NCBI RefSeq assembly: GCF_900141775.1
Contig: NZ_FSRI01000002.1
Location: 646,001-710,000 of the forward strand
DNA length: 64,000 bases
From: Salinivibrio sp. ES.052
GTDB lineage: Bacteria > Pseudomonadota > Gammaproteobacteria > Enterobacterales > Vibrionaceae
Direction of reading: 5' to 3'
Shown piece by piece: positions 38,930 to 49,488 of this stretch. Within the stretch, counting starts at the first letter, position 1. Every line of letters starts with the position of its first letter. A model generated the notes under the pieces. It saw only the letters and a program-made list of their open reading frames with translations, had not been told where the DNA came from and made no database searches. The position numbers were made by a program, and so were the translations under genes.

Positions 38930-38953
38930 AAAAAAGGCTGCCAACGCAGCCTT
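38930..38953 (-). terminator. Intrinsic terminator after ygiM
   Basis: On the minus strand AGGCTGC-GTTG-GCAGCCT is followed by six T. Confidence 0.88.
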
Positions 38954-38963
38954 TCATTCAAGA

Positions 38964-39578
38964 TTATGCCCAGCCATCACGGCGACGTTTCTTACGTGGG
39001 ATCAGATGGGGTAGAAGCAAGCCAAATAACAGCCCCCCACCGGCTACCATGCCCCCATAAGTGAACCAGCGCATTAGCAAATCATCTTTTTGCGTATCAA
39101 TCTTGGCACGCAAAGCGCGAATTTCATTTTGTGCGTCAATTAACTTTCTGTTGAGCTCGCTGCTGTGTGCCTCTAGTTTCTCGATCTGTCCGTTACGCTT
39201 TTCTAATGAGGACACTAAGCCTTTTTGTTGTGCTTTTGCATCATCTTGAGCACTCGCCAATGCTGACTTGACCTTCTTCAGCTCTGCTTCAAGTGCAGGA
39301 ACGCGTTCTTTCAGGCCCGGTTGAGTCGTGACATAGTCACTCTTTACCCAGCCTTTACGACCCCGGCTATCGACCACTTGGGTGTACCCCTCATCACGAT
39401 TACGTTTGAGTACGGTAACCTTATCGCCGGCATCAACACTGCCGAGAATGCGATACTGCGTACCGGGACCAGCGTGCATATAGGTAAATAAGTCATCAGA
39501 AATATAGTTTTCAGCCATCGCTCGAGGCGCGGCGATGAGGACTAGCAGCAATACGAGAGCAGAATACAGGTGTTTCAC
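38964..39578 (-). CDS. ygiM: SH3-domain inner-membrane protein YgiM (TIGR04211 family)
   Basis: The 204-residue protein has a signal peptide (LVLLLVLIAAPRAMA), a bacterial SH3 domain (about residues 24-90: DDLFTYMHAGPGTQYRILGS, then GRKGWVKSDYV), a coiled coil (about 100-165) and a C-terminal membrane span (GGMVAGGGLLFGLLLP) ending in a basic tail. This is the YgiM architecture (206 residues in E. coli). The function is not established; the periplasmic SH3 domain suggests binding to peptidoglycan or peptide. The start is a GTG at 39578 with AGGA eight bases upstream. cca lies downstream. Confidence 0.9.
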   Translation of the reverse strand: MKHLYSALVLLLVLIAAPRAMAENYISDDLFTYMHAGPGTQYRILGSVDAGDKVTVLKRNRDEGYTQVVDSRGRKGWVKSDYVTTQPGLKERVPALEAELKKVKSALASAQDDAKAQQKGLVSSLEKRNGQIEKLEAHSSELNRKLIDAQNEIRALRAKIDTQKDDLLMRWFTYGGMVAGGGLLFGLLLPHLIPRKKRRRDGWA

Positions 39579-39654
39579 GTCTGGGGTCCTTTGCGTAATT
39601 TCAGTGTGGGACACGTCGGCTTTGCTGAGCATAGTGCCATAGCCTAAAAAGAAA

Positions 39655-39680
39655 GGGGAGCCATGCCCCCCTTTTTTTGA
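39655..39680. terminator. Intrinsic terminator after the phosphate transporter gene
   Basis: GGGGAG-CCATG-CCCCCC with an A-run on one side and seven T on the other. On the minus strand it follows pit and precedes ygiM. Confidence 0.7.
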
Positions 39681-39706
39681 CTGTGATTTGACATCGCTGC
39701 CGCCTG

Positions 39707-40963
39707 TTAAGCAAACAAAGCGGTCATGATTTGGTAAAAAATCACCGCCAACAAGGCGCCAGCGGGTAAGGTGATGAGCCACGAGGCAACAATATTGCGT
39801 ACTACACCGAGGTTGAGTGCGGCAATGCCACGGGCAAATCCAACGCCCAGAACGCCACCGACCAATGTTTGCGTGGTCGAAATCGGCAAGCCTGTTCCCG
39901 AGGCTAAAACGACGGTGCTCGCGGTGGCTAACTGTGCGGCAAACCCACGACTGGGGGTCAACTCAGTAATGCCCGATCCCACCGTCGCCATCACACGGTG
40001 TCCTAGTGTCGCTAACCCTAGGACGATGCCCGCTCCGCCCATTGGCAGAATCCACCAAGCAATGTGTGCCTTTTCTGCCACCGTGCCTAGATTTTGTACT
40101 GTCGCGACGATCGCTGACAGAGGGCCAATGGCATTGGCAACGTCGTTTGAGCCGTGAGCAAAGGCCATGGCGCAGGCCGTTACCACCATCAGTAAGCTGA
40201 AGATACGTTCCACCCCCTGAAAACCTTGGCTTTCATCACCGCGATACTTTTTGGAGATGTAATAGACACCAAAAAACATGATGAGGGCAGACAACACAAT
40301 AGAGGCGCTGACTGACTCTAGCGTTGTGAGGTGTAAGCCAACGTGCTTTAACCCTTTTTTGATGGTGACCATCGCGATAATAAACGCGGTGAGAAACATA
40401 TAAATGGGCACGAAGCGTTTAGCGTTAAGGACGGGACGATCGGTATCGAAGATGAGGCGTTGGGCGCTGAGGAATATAAAGTAAGCGAAAAGACCGGAGA
40501 TAAAGGGGGTGATCACCCAGCTACCGACAATGCCTTGTACTGTGTGCCAATCGACAGCTTCCGATCCGACGGACAAGCAGGCAAAGCCAATAATCGCGCC
40601 AATAATTGAATGGGTAGTAGACACTGGCCAGCCCATATACGAGGCAAGGAGCAACCACGTGCCTGCCGCCAGTAGCGCTGACATCATGCCAAAGACGAGC
40701 TCTAGAGGTTGATCAGCATAAAAGCTGGTATCAATGACCCCTTTGCGAATAGTGTCTGTGACTTCACCGCCGGCCAGGTAGGCACCGGCGAACTCAAAAA
40801 TCATCGCAACAATAATGGCTTGCTTGACGGTCAGAGCTTTAGAGCCGACAGAGGTACCCATCGCGTTAGCGACGTCGTTGGCACCGATACCAATAGCCAT
40901 TAAAAAACCAAAAGCCGCGGCGACCATGATCAGTATGGTCCCGTGATTCATCAGGATTTCCAT
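39707..40963 (-). CDS. PiT-family low-affinity inorganic phosphate transporter
   Basis: The 418-residue membrane protein carries the two inverted PiT signatures, GANDVANAMGTSVGS (residues 27-41) and GSNDVANAIGPLSA (about 265), with ten or so spans and a hydrophilic loop in the middle. PiT proteins carry phosphate with a cation (H+ or Na+). It is cotranscribed with a DUF47 gene 28 bp upstream, a standard pairing. An internal ATG (MNHGTIL) is an alternative start. Confidence 0.92.
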   Translation of the reverse strand: MEILMNHGTILIMVAAAFGFLMAIGIGANDVANAMGTSVGSKALTVKQAIIVAMIFEFAGAYLAGGEVTDTIRKGVIDTSFYADQPLELVFGMMSALLAAGTWLLLASYMGWPVSTTHSIIGAIIGFACLSVGSEAVDWHTVQGIVGSWVITPFISGLFAYFIFLSAQRLIFDTDRPVLNAKRFVPIYMFLTAFIIAMVTIKKGLKHVGLHLTTLESVSASIVLSALIMFFGVYYISKKYRGDESQGFQGVERIFSLLMVVTACAMAFAHGSNDVANAIGPLSAIVATVQNLGTVAEKAHIAWWILPMGGAGIVLGLATLGHRVMATVGSGITELTPSRGFAAQLATASTVVLASGTGLPISTTQTLVGGVLGVGFARGIAALNLGVVRNIVASWLITLPAGALLAVIFYQIMTALFA

Positions 40964-40991
40964 TGTAATACCTTGTTGTTACATCACTCGG

Positions 40992-41672
40992 TTAGGAACG
41001 GGAAAGCATGACCTCTAAGCGCGCACCGACACGTTGCGCTTGATCAGCGATTTCGCCGACCCACTCGAGGATTTTGTACAAGAACATGACATCGACAGGA
41101 TTATACTTCTGCTCAACCGCCATCAATGCCTGGCGAAGCTGGATTTGCATTGAATCGGTATCGTCTTCAATCACATCCAACTGATGAATCATTTCGGCCA
41201 CCAAGGTGACTTCGCGTCCTTTAAATCCAGTTTCAAGCAATTCTTCGAGTTCATTAATGACTCGACGTGCTTGAGCCGCTGCATCTAGGCACCGTTGTAC
41301 ATAATCAATAAAGGCGGTATTCATTGACGGGGGCATACGAAGCTGACGACCGATGACACGGCCGGCAATATCTTTGGACAAGTTAGCCAGTTTGTCTTGC
41401 TGAGTCAGTAGTTCGAGCATGTCCGTCCGATCGACGGGCATAAACAGGCCACGGGGCAACTTGAGTCGAATATTACGCTTCAGGGTATCAGCGTCTTTCT
41501 CTATCTCAGAGATTTGCTGACGGAGTTGGTTTGCCTTTTCCCAGTCTTGCTGCTCACAAGCATGAAAGAAAGGGATCAGTAACTCACAACAATCGTTTAC
41601 ACGATTGACGTGGCGTTGCAGAGGTTTTATGGGGCTTTTTGCGAATAGCCCAACAATTGTATTGACTGGCAT
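40992..41672 (-). CDS. DUF47/TIGR00153 PhoU-like protein
   Basis: The 226-residue all-helical, soluble protein matches the TIGR00153 (YkaA-like) family: VGLFAKSPIKPLQRHV at the N-terminus, acidic helices with EIEKDADTLKRNIR, and VIEDDTDSMQIQLRQAL. The repeated E/DxxxD pattern resembles the metal-binding motifs of PhoU. DUF47 proteins accompany PiT transporters and are thought to modulate phosphate uptake; the details are not known. The gene is first of a two-gene operon with pit. Confidence 0.88.
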   Translation of the reverse strand: MPVNTIVGLFAKSPIKPLQRHVNRVNDCCELLIPFFHACEQQDWEKANQLRQQISEIEKDADTLKRNIRLKLPRGLFMPVDRTDMLELLTQQDKLANLSKDIAGRVIGRQLRMPPSMNTAFIDYVQRCLDAAAQARRVINELEELLETGFKGREVTLVAEMIHQLDVIEDDTDSMQIQLRQALMAVEQKYNPVDVMFLYKILEWVGEIADQAQRVGARLEVMLSRS

Positions 41673-41896
41673 AGCCGTAATCTACCTAGTTGCCTCACGC
41701 CCAAAGGGCAAAGAGTGGAGGCCAAACGTTCAACGATGGTATATCGGAGCGGCGAATGGTAGCGCAGAATATTCGCTAAAGAAACAGCTTTTGTGATCTC
41801 TGCCTCAGTGCGCGTGATCAAGCCTGGTGGTTATAGCGCTTGCCGACAAGATCAATTGTTCATATCCTTGTCAGGCAATTGGCTATAGGTACCCGT

Positions 41897-43420
41897 ATGG
41901 ACACTGAGATAGAGCTCAAATTTTTTGTCTCTTCTGACTTTCCTCATCGCATCCGCGATAAGATCGTCAGTGTAAAGCAGCTACAGCAGAGCCAGCGTGA
42001 GCTGGGAAACATCTACTTCGATACGCCAGATTTTACCCTACGCAAACACGATATCGGCTTGCGTGTACGTTGCTTTGATGGCGTATATATTCAAACGCTC
42101 AAAACCGCTGGCCGAGTGGTGGCTGGGCTACATCAGCGCCCAGAGTACAACGCAGAGCTTAAAGGACCTGAGCCGGACCTTTCTTTGATCCCTGTCGATG
42201 CATGGCCCGATGGCATCAATGTTGAGGAACTGAGCCAGGCGATTCAGCCGCTCTTTTCCACTGACTTCGTCCGCCAGCAGTGGTTATTGGCCACCGATGA
42301 TGGGAGTCAAATTGAGTTGGCGTCGGATCAAGGTGAAGTCTCGACCGACGCGGGCGATAAAGATGTGATTTCAGAGGTCGAGTTAGAGCTGATCTCAGGC
42401 CAAACCGAGGCTTTGTTTTCATTGGCACGCAACCTTGCTGATGAGGGAGGCCTACGCTTAGGAAACCTGAGCAAAGCAGCTCGAGGTTACCGTTTAGCAA
42501 CGGGCTATCAAGGCGATCCTGTTAAAGCTTTATCCATTGTCAAATTGGGGGCTGATGATACCCAAGAGAAAGCCCTGATTCGGATCCTCGAGCATGCGTT
42601 AAACCATTGGCATTATCACGAGCAAATTTACATCGAGCGAGAGTCGCTTGAGGCTTTGCAAGAAATCCGCCATGCGGTGTTGTTGATCCGCCAAGCTTTT
42701 GTGCTATTCGGTAGCGTGGTGCCGCGCAGAGCCAGCAGTCTACTTCGTCAAGAGTTACAGTGGTTTGACGGTGAGTTGGCGTGGCTCGATGACGCCCGGA
42801 CGAATGCGCGGCTGTGTGAAGACAAAGGGCAATACCTGCGCAAGCTAAACGCACGCAAAGGCATGGTCAAAGCCTTGAAAGCGGAGCAAGCCAAATTGCC
42901 TGATCGTGAAGATATCGTGGCACTGCTGCATACGTCACGCTACTGCAATTTATTGCTCGATTTGAGCCGTTGGATCCTCTCTAAAGGGTGGCAGCCTTTC
43001 CTGGATGACAAGGCAGCTGACAAACTGGCACAACCCATCCAAACCTTAGCCGATAAAGCACTGCCAGAGTCTTGGCATGAATTACTCGATGCCTTTGACG
43101 AAAGCAAAGACTTATCGCGTCACGAGTATTTCGACCAGTCCTTACGGCTTCAGCGCAACTTGTTATTAGGGACTTGTTTGGCGTCATTATTTGATCGAAG
43201 CCGGCGTAAAGCATTTCGATTACCTTGGATTGACTTACTGCAAGGTATCGAAGAACTGAGATTGCTTGAGCCTGTGCGTGAGTTGAGCATGGCGATGGAA
43301 GACGACGACGATAAGAAGCAAGCGGAAAAGTGGTTAGCGCGTAAAGAAGACTCACTCTTTCACGCCATGACCCAAAGTCGACAAACAGGGTTACGTTTAA
43401 CGCCGTATTGGGAAGAGTAA
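41897..43420 (+). CDS. ygiF: Inorganic triphosphatase YgiF (CYTH-CHAD)
   Basis: The 507-residue protein starts with the CYTH signature ExExK in MDTEIELKFFV and carries a CYTH domain over about residues 1-200. A CHAD domain (about 215-500) is helical, with HYHEQIYIERESLEAL and conserved basic residues that bind polyphosphate. E. coli YgiF is a tripolyphosphatase; this protein is about 70 residues longer, mainly in CHAD. The start at 41897 is set by the family N-terminus; the frame extends upstream to 41840. In enterobacteria glnE follows directly, but here a chemoreceptor gene lies between. Confidence 0.9.
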   Translation: MDTEIELKFFVSSDFPHRIRDKIVSVKQLQQSQRELGNIYFDTPDFTLRKHDIGLRVRCFDGVYIQTLKTAGRVVAGLHQRPEYNAELKGPEPDLSLIPVDAWPDGINVEELSQAIQPLFSTDFVRQQWLLATDDGSQIELASDQGEVSTDAGDKDVISEVELELISGQTEALFSLARNLADEGGLRLGNLSKAARGYRLATGYQGDPVKALSIVKLGADDTQEKALIRILEHALNHWHYHEQIYIERESLEALQEIRHAVLLIRQAFVLFGSVVPRRASSLLRQELQWFDGELAWLDDARTNARLCEDKGQYLRKLNARKGMVKALKAEQAKLPDREDIVALLHTSRYCNLLLDLSRWILSKGWQPFLDDKAADKLAQPIQTLADKALPESWHELLDAFDESKDLSRHEYFDQSLRLQRNLLLGTCLASLFDRSRRKAFRLPWIDLLQGIEELRLLEPVRELSMAMEDDDDKKQAEKWLARKEDSLFHAMTQSRQTGLRLTPYWEE

Positions 43421-43437
43421 CTATTATCAATAGCGCG

Positions 43438-43465
43438 AAAGCAGCCTTTGGGCTGCTTTTCTTTT
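43438..43465 (+). terminator. Intrinsic terminator of ygiF
   Basis: AAAGCAGCC-TTT-GGCTGCTTTT followed by CTTTT, 18 bp past the stop. Confidence 0.9.
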
Positions 43466-43780
43466 ATTCGAGCCTTTATGCGAATAAGTTGCTTGTGTAT
43501 CCATCACGGACAGCACGCACCGAAGTGTGCCCATCACGTTAAACCCCAGCTAAGATCAACATTTTTTGATCTTTTTTGCGTTATAAACGGTCAGCGCACT
43601 GCATGATAATTTGATTAAGTTATCATTATTCGCATTGTTTGTGGGTAACATTCACAAATGCGGTAAACAAGGATTCAGCCAGAGTGGGGTTTGCCGATAT
43701 AACAACACTCAGGATTAATAATCGTCCGTCATGTCGGGCCAGTCAGCTGGCAGCGTGGCGGTCATGGAGCTTTCAGGATT
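43466..43780 (+). other. Upstream region of the chemoreceptor gene
   Basis: About 315 bp without a gene. GCCGATAT at 43693-43700 resembles the -10 of sigma-28 (flagellar) promoters, but no TAAA-type -35 lies at the required distance. An AT-rich tract near 43600-43640 is the only other feature. Confidence 0.35.
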
Positions 43781-45382
43781 ATGGCTAAACATACCTTCTA
43801 TGCGTGGGAAAAACCCGTCACCAATCTACGCTTGATCCCTAAACTTGTGATTCTTATGGTCTTTAGTACCATCATTTTGGTCGGTAAGCAGATGTGGGAT
43901 GCGAATACGTTCCGTCAATCCGTGATTGATTTTACGCTCCATCAGACACAAGAGCTTGCACGCTCAAGTGCGGCGATGACGGGAACACTGATTGAGCAAC
44001 CCAACGGTGAACGCTTAATCCGAGAGACCGTCGACACCATGAACAATGAATTCAGTGAAGGGGCCTATCTGTATTTAGTCAATGGCAATACTCGCCAAGT
44101 GTTGGCTCACCCCTCAATGCGACAATTCGATGAATTACGTGTGCCTGATCAACGATCAGGTACCGAAGTGGCAGATTTATTTATTAATCAATCACAGTCT
44201 TTTAGCTACACCGTTTACGATGGCGGTCGCCATGGTTACGCGGTACCCGTGGGTAACAGTGACTGGTGGTTGGTGGCGTCTCAGTCAACATCTGAAGCGC
44301 AAGCCTATTATCAAGATTATATGATCCAAGTTGCTTGGCAGACGGTTGTCATGATCGCATCTTTTATGGTGATCCTGCTTGGCGGCTCAAATATTATGCT
44401 ACGTCAAATCAATTATCTAACAGATAGAATTCGTGCTTTGGCTAACCGTGATTTGAGTGAGCCTATCGACATGGATAGCCGAGATGAATTCGGTGACCTA
44501 GCTCGCGAGCTTGAAACATCACGCCAGCAGTTGGTCGATGTCATTAACGCACAGCGCCAAGCGTCGGATGAGCTTTCTTCTCTCGCTGAAATTATGACCA
44601 TCAGCATGTCGGAGACCAAGGAGTCGTCACAAGAGCAGTTCTCTGAAATGGATCAGTTGGCGTCTGCCATGAGTGAGATGAGTGCGACTGTACAAAATGT
44701 GGCCGAGCACACCCGAGAAGCAGCCAAAGCCACTGAAACGTCTAGCCAGCAAGCCAATAGTGGGCAAGCGCACGTCAGTCATACCATCAGCACCATCAAT
44801 GAGCTTTCTAATGACATCAGTGAATCGTCACAAGTGGTTGGTCAGGTCGATGCCCAAGTGGAGAAAATTGGTACCGTGGTGGTGACTATTCAAGGGATTT
44901 CAGAGCAAACGAACCTGTTAGCGCTAAATGCTGCCATTGAAGCCGCACGAGCAGGGGATACGGGACGTGGTTTTGCGGTTGTTGCTGACGAAGTCCGTAA
45001 ATTGGCTCAGCATACTCAGGAAGCCACAGTCGAAATTCAGGACATGATTACTCAGTTACAGCAAAGTGCGCAAAAAGCGGTTGGGTTGATGGAACGCAGT
45101 GTCACTGAAGCTAATACCGGCGTGGAGTCGGTCAGTCAAGCGGGGGGGGAGCTGGAGCAAATCGTTAGCCAGATCCAGTCGCTAAATGATATGAACTTCC
45201 AAATTGCCTCGTCAGCCGAGCAGCAAGCGTCTGTTGCCGGTGAGATGAATCAAAACCTGACCAATGTAAAAGATCTTGTTCAGGCCTCGGTGACCGTTAC
45301 GACCGAACTACATGAAACCGCAGAAATGGTTGAGCAAGGGGCACAATCGCTTAAAGATAAGATCGATGCCTTTAAGGTCTGA
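43781..45382 (+). CDS. Methyl-accepting chemotaxis protein
   Basis: The 533-residue receptor has a first membrane span (about residues 22-37), a periplasmic domain of about 150 residues with single-Cache-like features ([34 protein letters not shown]), and a second span (about 188-206). A HAMP domain follows (about 207-260), then a signalling domain with the MCP hairpin tip [18 protein letters not shown]. It should pair with CheW and CheA. The ligand is unknown. It stands alone between ygiF and glnE and ends at a strong terminator. Confidence 0.93.
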   Translation: MAKHTFYAWEKPVTNLRLIPKLVILMVFSTIILVGKQMWDANTFRQSVIDFTLHQTQELARSSAAMTGTLIEQPNGERLIRETVDTMNNEFSEGAYLYLVNGNTRQVLAHPSMRQFDELRVPDQRSGTEVADLFINQSQSFSYTVYDGGRHGYAVPVGNSDWWLVASQSTSEAQAYYQDYMIQVAWQTVVMIASFMVILLGGSNIMLRQINYLTDRIRALANRDLSEPIDMDSRDEFGDLARELETSRQQLVDVINAQRQASDELSSLAEIMTISMSETKESSQEQFSEMDQLASAMSEMSATVQNVAEHTREAAKATETSSQQANSGQAHVSHTISTINELSNDISESSQVVGQVDAQVEKIGTVVVTIQGISEQTNLLALNAAIEAARAGDTGRGFAVVADEVRKLAQHTQEATVEIQDMITQLQQSAQKAVGLMERSVTEANTGVESVSQAGGELEQIVSQIQSLNDMNFQIASSAEQQASVAGEMNQNLTNVKDLVQASVTVTTELHETAEMVEQGAQSLKDKIDAFKV

Positions 45383-45412
45383 GGATGGCAGGATTGTCAC
45401 CGTAAAAAGATG

Positions 45413-45443
45413 AACGGCTCGCGGCAATAGCGAGCCGTTTTTG
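45413..45443 (+). terminator. Intrinsic terminator of the chemoreceptor gene
   Basis: AACGGCTCGC and GCGAGCCGTT pair across about seven bases and end in five T. Confidence 0.93.
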
Positions 45444-45480
45444 TTAGTGTCAAAGTTGAATTGTATCAAAAGGAATGACC

Positions 45481-48327
45481 ATGATGTTGTCTCACTCCCT
45501 GACCGCGAGCCTGAATCATCATTGGACGCAATTAGCTGAGTTTGCCCCAGAAGCGTTGAGCCAATGGCAAGGCTCCGCGCGCCGAGAGCTTGAGCAGGCG
45601 CTAGCATGTAGCGATTTTATTGCCACTGCGTTAGCGCAAACCGAGGGCCTGCTGGAGTGGCTTCATCAGCATCACAATGAGGTTTCTCGTGAGGCGTACT
45701 ACCAGCCTGAACTGACGGCTGCCCTTGAGGCGAGCAGCGATGAAGAAACTTTCCATCGTCAGTTACGTCTTTGTCGACAGCGCGAATTAGTCTGGATTGC
45801 CTGGCGAGAAATCCATAACCAATGGCACGTAGAAGAAAGCTTGCAGCATCTATCTACCTTGGCAGAGGTACAGATCTTATCGGCTTACCAGTGGCTTTAT
45901 CAGCGCTGTTGTCAGGATTGGGGCACGCCCATGAGCCCAGAGGGTGAGCCTCAACCCATGCTGATATTGGGGATGGGGAAACTGGGAGGCGGTGAGCTTA
46001 ACTTTTCGTCTGATATCGATTTGATTTTTACCTACCCAGAGAATGGCGAAACCCAAGGGGCCAGGCGGAGCATTGCTAACGCCCAATTTTTTACTCGGTT
46101 AGGTCAGCGACTGATCAAAGCGCTTGATCAACCCACCATGGATGGTTTTTGTTACCGCGTTGATATGCGCTTACGACCGTTTGGGGACAGCGGCCCTCTG
46201 GTGATGAGTTTTTCTGCTTTAGAAGATTATTACCAAGAACAAGGGCGTGACTGGGAGCGTTACGCCATGGTTAAGGCACGTGTGATGGGCAGAGAGCAAT
46301 ACGACTGCTATCAAACACTCAGAAAGATGTTACGTCCCTTTGTCTTTCGGCGCTATATCGATTTTAGTGCGATTCAAGCATTGCGGCGGATGAAACAGCT
46401 GATTCAGCGTGAAGTGCGTCGGCGTGGGTTAACCGATAATATCAAGCTTGGCGCGGGAGGAATTCGAGAAATTGAGTTTATCGCTCAATCTTTCCAGCTA
46501 ATTCGAGGTGGACGCGAACCTTGCTTACGTCAGCGCGGCCTATTGGAAACCCTCGAGGCAATCCGCGAGCTAGAGTTGCTCCCGACGCAAGCGGTGACGC
46601 AACTGAAGCAGGCGTATTGTTATTTACGCCGGGTAGAGAACCTACTGCAAGCAATAGACGATAAGCAAACTCAGACCTTACCGGATAATGAACTGGATCG
46701 TGAACGCCTGTGCCTTGCGATGGGGGACGACGATTGGGCGAGTTTACAGGGGCACATTAACCAGCATATGCAGGCCGTGAATCAGATTTTTTCTGGTTTG
46801 ATTGGCGATGATGAACAAGACAATGACGCAGATGTAGAGAGCGAATATCACGATCTTTGGGCGATGGCGCGTGATGTGGACAATACCAACTTGATTCTAG
46901 CGGGGTTAGATTTACCTGACACCGACATAGCCGCCCAATTATTGGCTTTCAAGCAAGAGCTAGCAAAACGCACGGTTGGCCCCCGTGGGCGCGAGGTGCT
47001 CAATCGCTTAATGCCTGTGATCCTGAGTAAACTGCTTGCGTTACCCATGCCGCAACAGGTTCTGCCGCATATAACGCATCTATTATTGAATATTGCCACT
47101 CGCACGACCTATTTAGAGCTACTTGATGAGCACCCTAGTGCGATTGATCAGGTTCTCCGGCTTTGTACCGCCAGCCCCATGGTGGCTGAAAAGCTGGCTC
47201 GCTACCCTTTGCTATTGGATGAATTACTCGATCTAACCCATCTGTATCAACCGTTGGCCCCCGATGCTTACAGCAGCGAGTTGCGTGACTACCTTGCTCG
47301 GATCCCGGTGGAGGATATGGAGCAACAGATGGAAGCCGTGCGGCAGTTTAAGCAAACCCAGCTTTTAAAAATTGCAGCCGCAGACATCGCTGGAGTCTTG
47401 CCTGTCATGCGCGTGAGTGATCACCTGACCTATTTAGCAGAAGCGATTGTTGAGGCGGTGGTCAATCAAGCATGGCATCAAATGGTCGAGAAATATGGTC
47501 AGCCTACCCACCTAACTGAACGTGATGGCCGAGGGTTTGCGGTCATCGGTTACGGGAAGTTAGGAGGGTGGGAGTTAGGGTATAACTCGGACTTGGATGT
47601 GGTTTTCTTACATGACTGTCCCTCCGAGGTGGAGACCGATGGCCGTAAGGTGATAGACGGCCGGCAATTTTATCTTCGTTTAGCGCAACGTATTGTTCAC
47701 CTGTTCTCAACGCTGACTCCTTCTGGGGTGCTGTACGAGATAGATACACGTTTACGTCCTTCAGGCACCTCCGGGATGCTCGTTAGCACCTTAGACGCTT
47801 ATACGGACTATCAAAAAACAGACGCTTGGACGTGGGAGCATCAAGCACTGGTGCGTGCACGGATGATCTATGGTGACCCTGATCTTGAATCTGCATTCAC
47901 AACCGTGCGCCATCAGATCCTGACGACGCCTCGTGATCAAGACCGACTGCGTGAGCAAGTCAGTGGTATGCGCGAAAAAATGCGACAACATAAAGCGAGC
48001 GGGGATAAAAACGTTTTTTCGATCAAACAGGATGTGGGTGGGATCACTGACATTGAATTCTTAGCTCAATACCTGGTGTTGCGAGAGAGTGGACGGCAGC
48101 CGGCGTTGACACGTTACAGTGATAACGCGCGCATTTTTGAGCAGGCCGGCGAGCTTGGCGTGATGCCACAAGCGCAGGCTGAGCGATTAAAGTTAGCGTA
48201 TACGCGAATGCGTAATGCGCTCCATCGTAGCCATTTGGCTGGAGAAAGTGGCAAGGTCGAAGCCGATGCTTTTCTTGATGAGCGCGACGTGGTTAAGCAA
48301 GCCTGGCAACAATGGTTTGCGGAATAG
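45481..48327 (+). CDS. glnE: Bifunctional glutamine synthetase adenylyltransferase/deadenylase GlnE
   Basis: GlnE adds AMP to, and removes it from, glutamine synthetase according to nitrogen status signalled by PII. Two nucleotidyltransferase domains are seen. The N-terminal one (about residue 160, [20 protein letters not shown]) is the deadenylylase; the C-terminal one (about 690, [20 protein letters not shown]) is the adenylylase. Each is followed by helical GlnD-PII-uridylyltransferase-type domains. The start at 45481 is preferred because AGGA lies six bases upstream; the ATG at 45475 abuts the AGGA. The 948 residues match E. coli (946). Confidence 0.95.
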   Translation: MMLSHSLTASLNHHWTQLAEFAPEALSQWQGSARRELEQALACSDFIATALAQTEGLLEWLHQHHNEVSREAYYQPELTAALEASSDEETFHRQLRLCRQRELVWIAWREIHNQWHVEESLQHLSTLAEVQILSAYQWLYQRCCQDWGTPMSPEGEPQPMLILGMGKLGGGELNFSSDIDLIFTYPENGETQGARRSIANAQFFTRLGQRLIKALDQPTMDGFCYRVDMRLRPFGDSGPLVMSFSALEDYYQEQGRDWERYAMVKARVMGREQYDCYQTLRKMLRPFVFRRYIDFSAIQALRRMKQLIQREVRRRGLTDNIKLGAGGIREIEFIAQSFQLIRGGREPCLRQRGLLETLEAIRELELLPTQAVTQLKQAYCYLRRVENLLQAIDDKQTQTLPDNELDRERLCLAMGDDDWASLQGHINQHMQAVNQIFSGLIGDDEQDNDADVESEYHDLWAMARDVDNTNLILAGLDLPDTDIAAQLLAFKQELAKRTVGPRGREVLNRLMPVILSKLLALPMPQQVLPHITHLLLNIATRTTYLELLDEHPSAIDQVLRLCTASPMVAEKLARYPLLLDELLDLTHLYQPLAPDAYSSELRDYLARIPVEDMEQQMEAVRQFKQTQLLKIAAADIAGVLPVMRVSDHLTYLAEAIVEAVVNQAWHQMVEKYGQPTHLTERDGRGFAVIGYGKLGGWELGYNSDLDVVFLHDCPSEVETDGRKVIDGRQFYLRLAQRIVHLFSTLTPSGVLYEIDTRLRPSGTSGMLVSTLDAYTDYQKTDAWTWEHQALVRARMIYGDPDLESAFTTVRHQILTTPRDQDRLREQVSGMREKMRQHKASGDKNVFSIKQDVGGITDIEFLAQYLVLRESGRQPALTRYSDNARIFEQAGELGVMPQAQAERLKLAYTRMRNALHRSHLAGESGKVEADAFLDERDVVKQAWQQWFAE

Positions 48328-48339
48328 ACAGGCGGTGCC

Positions 48340-48372
48340 ACATAAAGGGGTGGATGTTCGACCCCTTTATGT
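48340..48372. terminator. Bidirectional hairpin between glnE and lpxL-type gene
   Basis: ACATAAAGGGGT and ACCCCTTTATGT form a perfect 12-bp stem with a 9-nt loop between the convergent stops. There is no T-run, so termination may need other factors. Confidence 0.55.
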
Positions 48373-48381
48373 TGGAGACGC

Positions 48382-49302
48382 TCAATAAAGCGAAGGCTCG
48401 CCCTTTGGGCGAGTCTTGAAGCGGCGATGCAGCCACATATATTGCTCAGGTGCTTGTAAAATTAAGCGTTCTACGGCTTGGTTCGTGACAACAGCTGCAG
48501 CTTGTGCCTCTTTGGGGAAGTTGTCGATTGGCGCGTCAATTTTGATACGATATTGTCCGCCACGTCGCTCTCTTACTATCGAAAAAGGTACCACGGCGGC
48601 ATGGCCTGCGTGCACCAATAAGCTGGTGCCGGTGGTGGTACAAGCGTTCTCGACCGCGAATAATGGCGCAAATGCCGCGCGGCGCCGACCATAGTCATGA
48701 TCGGGGGCGTACCACATCCTGTCGCCTTTTTTGAGGTGACGAATCATGGTTTTGACGTCTTTTCTATCGATGGCCCGATTATGTCGCGTACGGCCGCGAT
48801 GCTGCAACCAATCATAGACAGGATTGTTGTTAGGGCGGTAAACCCCTACGCCGGGGATCACTTCGCCTAATCCACGAGCGCCAAGCTCTAAATTCATAGA
48901 ATGCACCGCGATAACCAGTACGCCTTTCTTCTCGGACTCCAAGCGGCGTAAGGTGTCTAACCCTTCAAAAACGACATGCTTTTTAATTCGCCAACTGGGC
49001 CAAAACCATGCCATTCCGGTTTCAAAGAGCGCGAGGCCAGAGTTGGCAAAGTTCTCTTTCACCATCGAAGTACGTGCGGCAGCAGTCATTTCAGGAAAAC
49101 ACAGTTCAAGATTGCGATCGGCAATATTAACGCGTCGCTTCATGAATATATGCATCAGTCGCCCTAGGCCGCGACCGAGGTAAAACTGCACGCGATAAGG
49201 CAGCCAACTGGCCAAGTACATGACTGCGATGCCGAGCCAAGTATGAAGGTAACGAGGATGGAAAAATGTAATACGAAATGTGGGCGGTGAAAAGTCGCTC
49301 AT
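48382..49302 (-). CDS. lpxL: Lipid A biosynthesis acyltransferase, LpxL/HtrB type
   Basis: LpxL-type enzymes add a secondary acyl chain to Kdo2-lipid IVA at the inner membrane. The 306-residue protein has an N-terminal membrane anchor (WLGIAVMYLASWLP), the catalytic HX4E in VHSMNLELG, and the family motifs YRPNNNPVYDW, RGRTRHNRAIDR and WYAPDHDYG. It ends with the expected MWLHRRFKTRP block. The opening FHPRYLHTWLGI is typical of LpxL rather than LpxM; the assignment between paralogues remains tentative. It is divergent from hldE, another lipopolysaccharide gene. Confidence 0.88.
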   Translation of the reverse strand: MSDFSPPTFRITFFHPRYLHTWLGIAVMYLASWLPYRVQFYLGRGLGRLMHIFMKRRVNIADRNLELCFPEMTAAARTSMVKENFANSGLALFETGMAWFWPSWRIKKHVVFEGLDTLRRLESEKKGVLVIAVHSMNLELGARGLGEVIPGVGVYRPNNNPVYDWLQHRGRTRHNRAIDRKDVKTMIRHLKKGDRMWYAPDHDYGRRRAAFAPLFAVENACTTTGTSLLVHAGHAAVVPFSIVRERRGGQYRIKIDAPIDNFPKEAQAAAVVTNQAVERLILQAPEQYMWLHRRFKTRPKGEPSLY

Positions 49303-49488
49303 AGCCTCAAAAACTCACGAAAATGAAAACCTAATCTGGCCGCGGTATTGTAGAGCAAATTACGGAGACTGTCGTGCGCTTGTGTGTCAGGTGAGTGTTG
49401 AGATTGTGCGCAGCATACACTGACACAGCCCCATTTCGAATTCGGCTATGCTACTATCGCTCGGTAACGACAGTATTCGGAGATCCAG

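Noticed and set aside
43693-43700. Sigma-28 flagellar promoter before the chemoreceptor gene
   Set aside because: GCCGATAT matches the -10, but the nearest TAAA is about 25 bp upstream instead of about 15, so the promoter is not supported.
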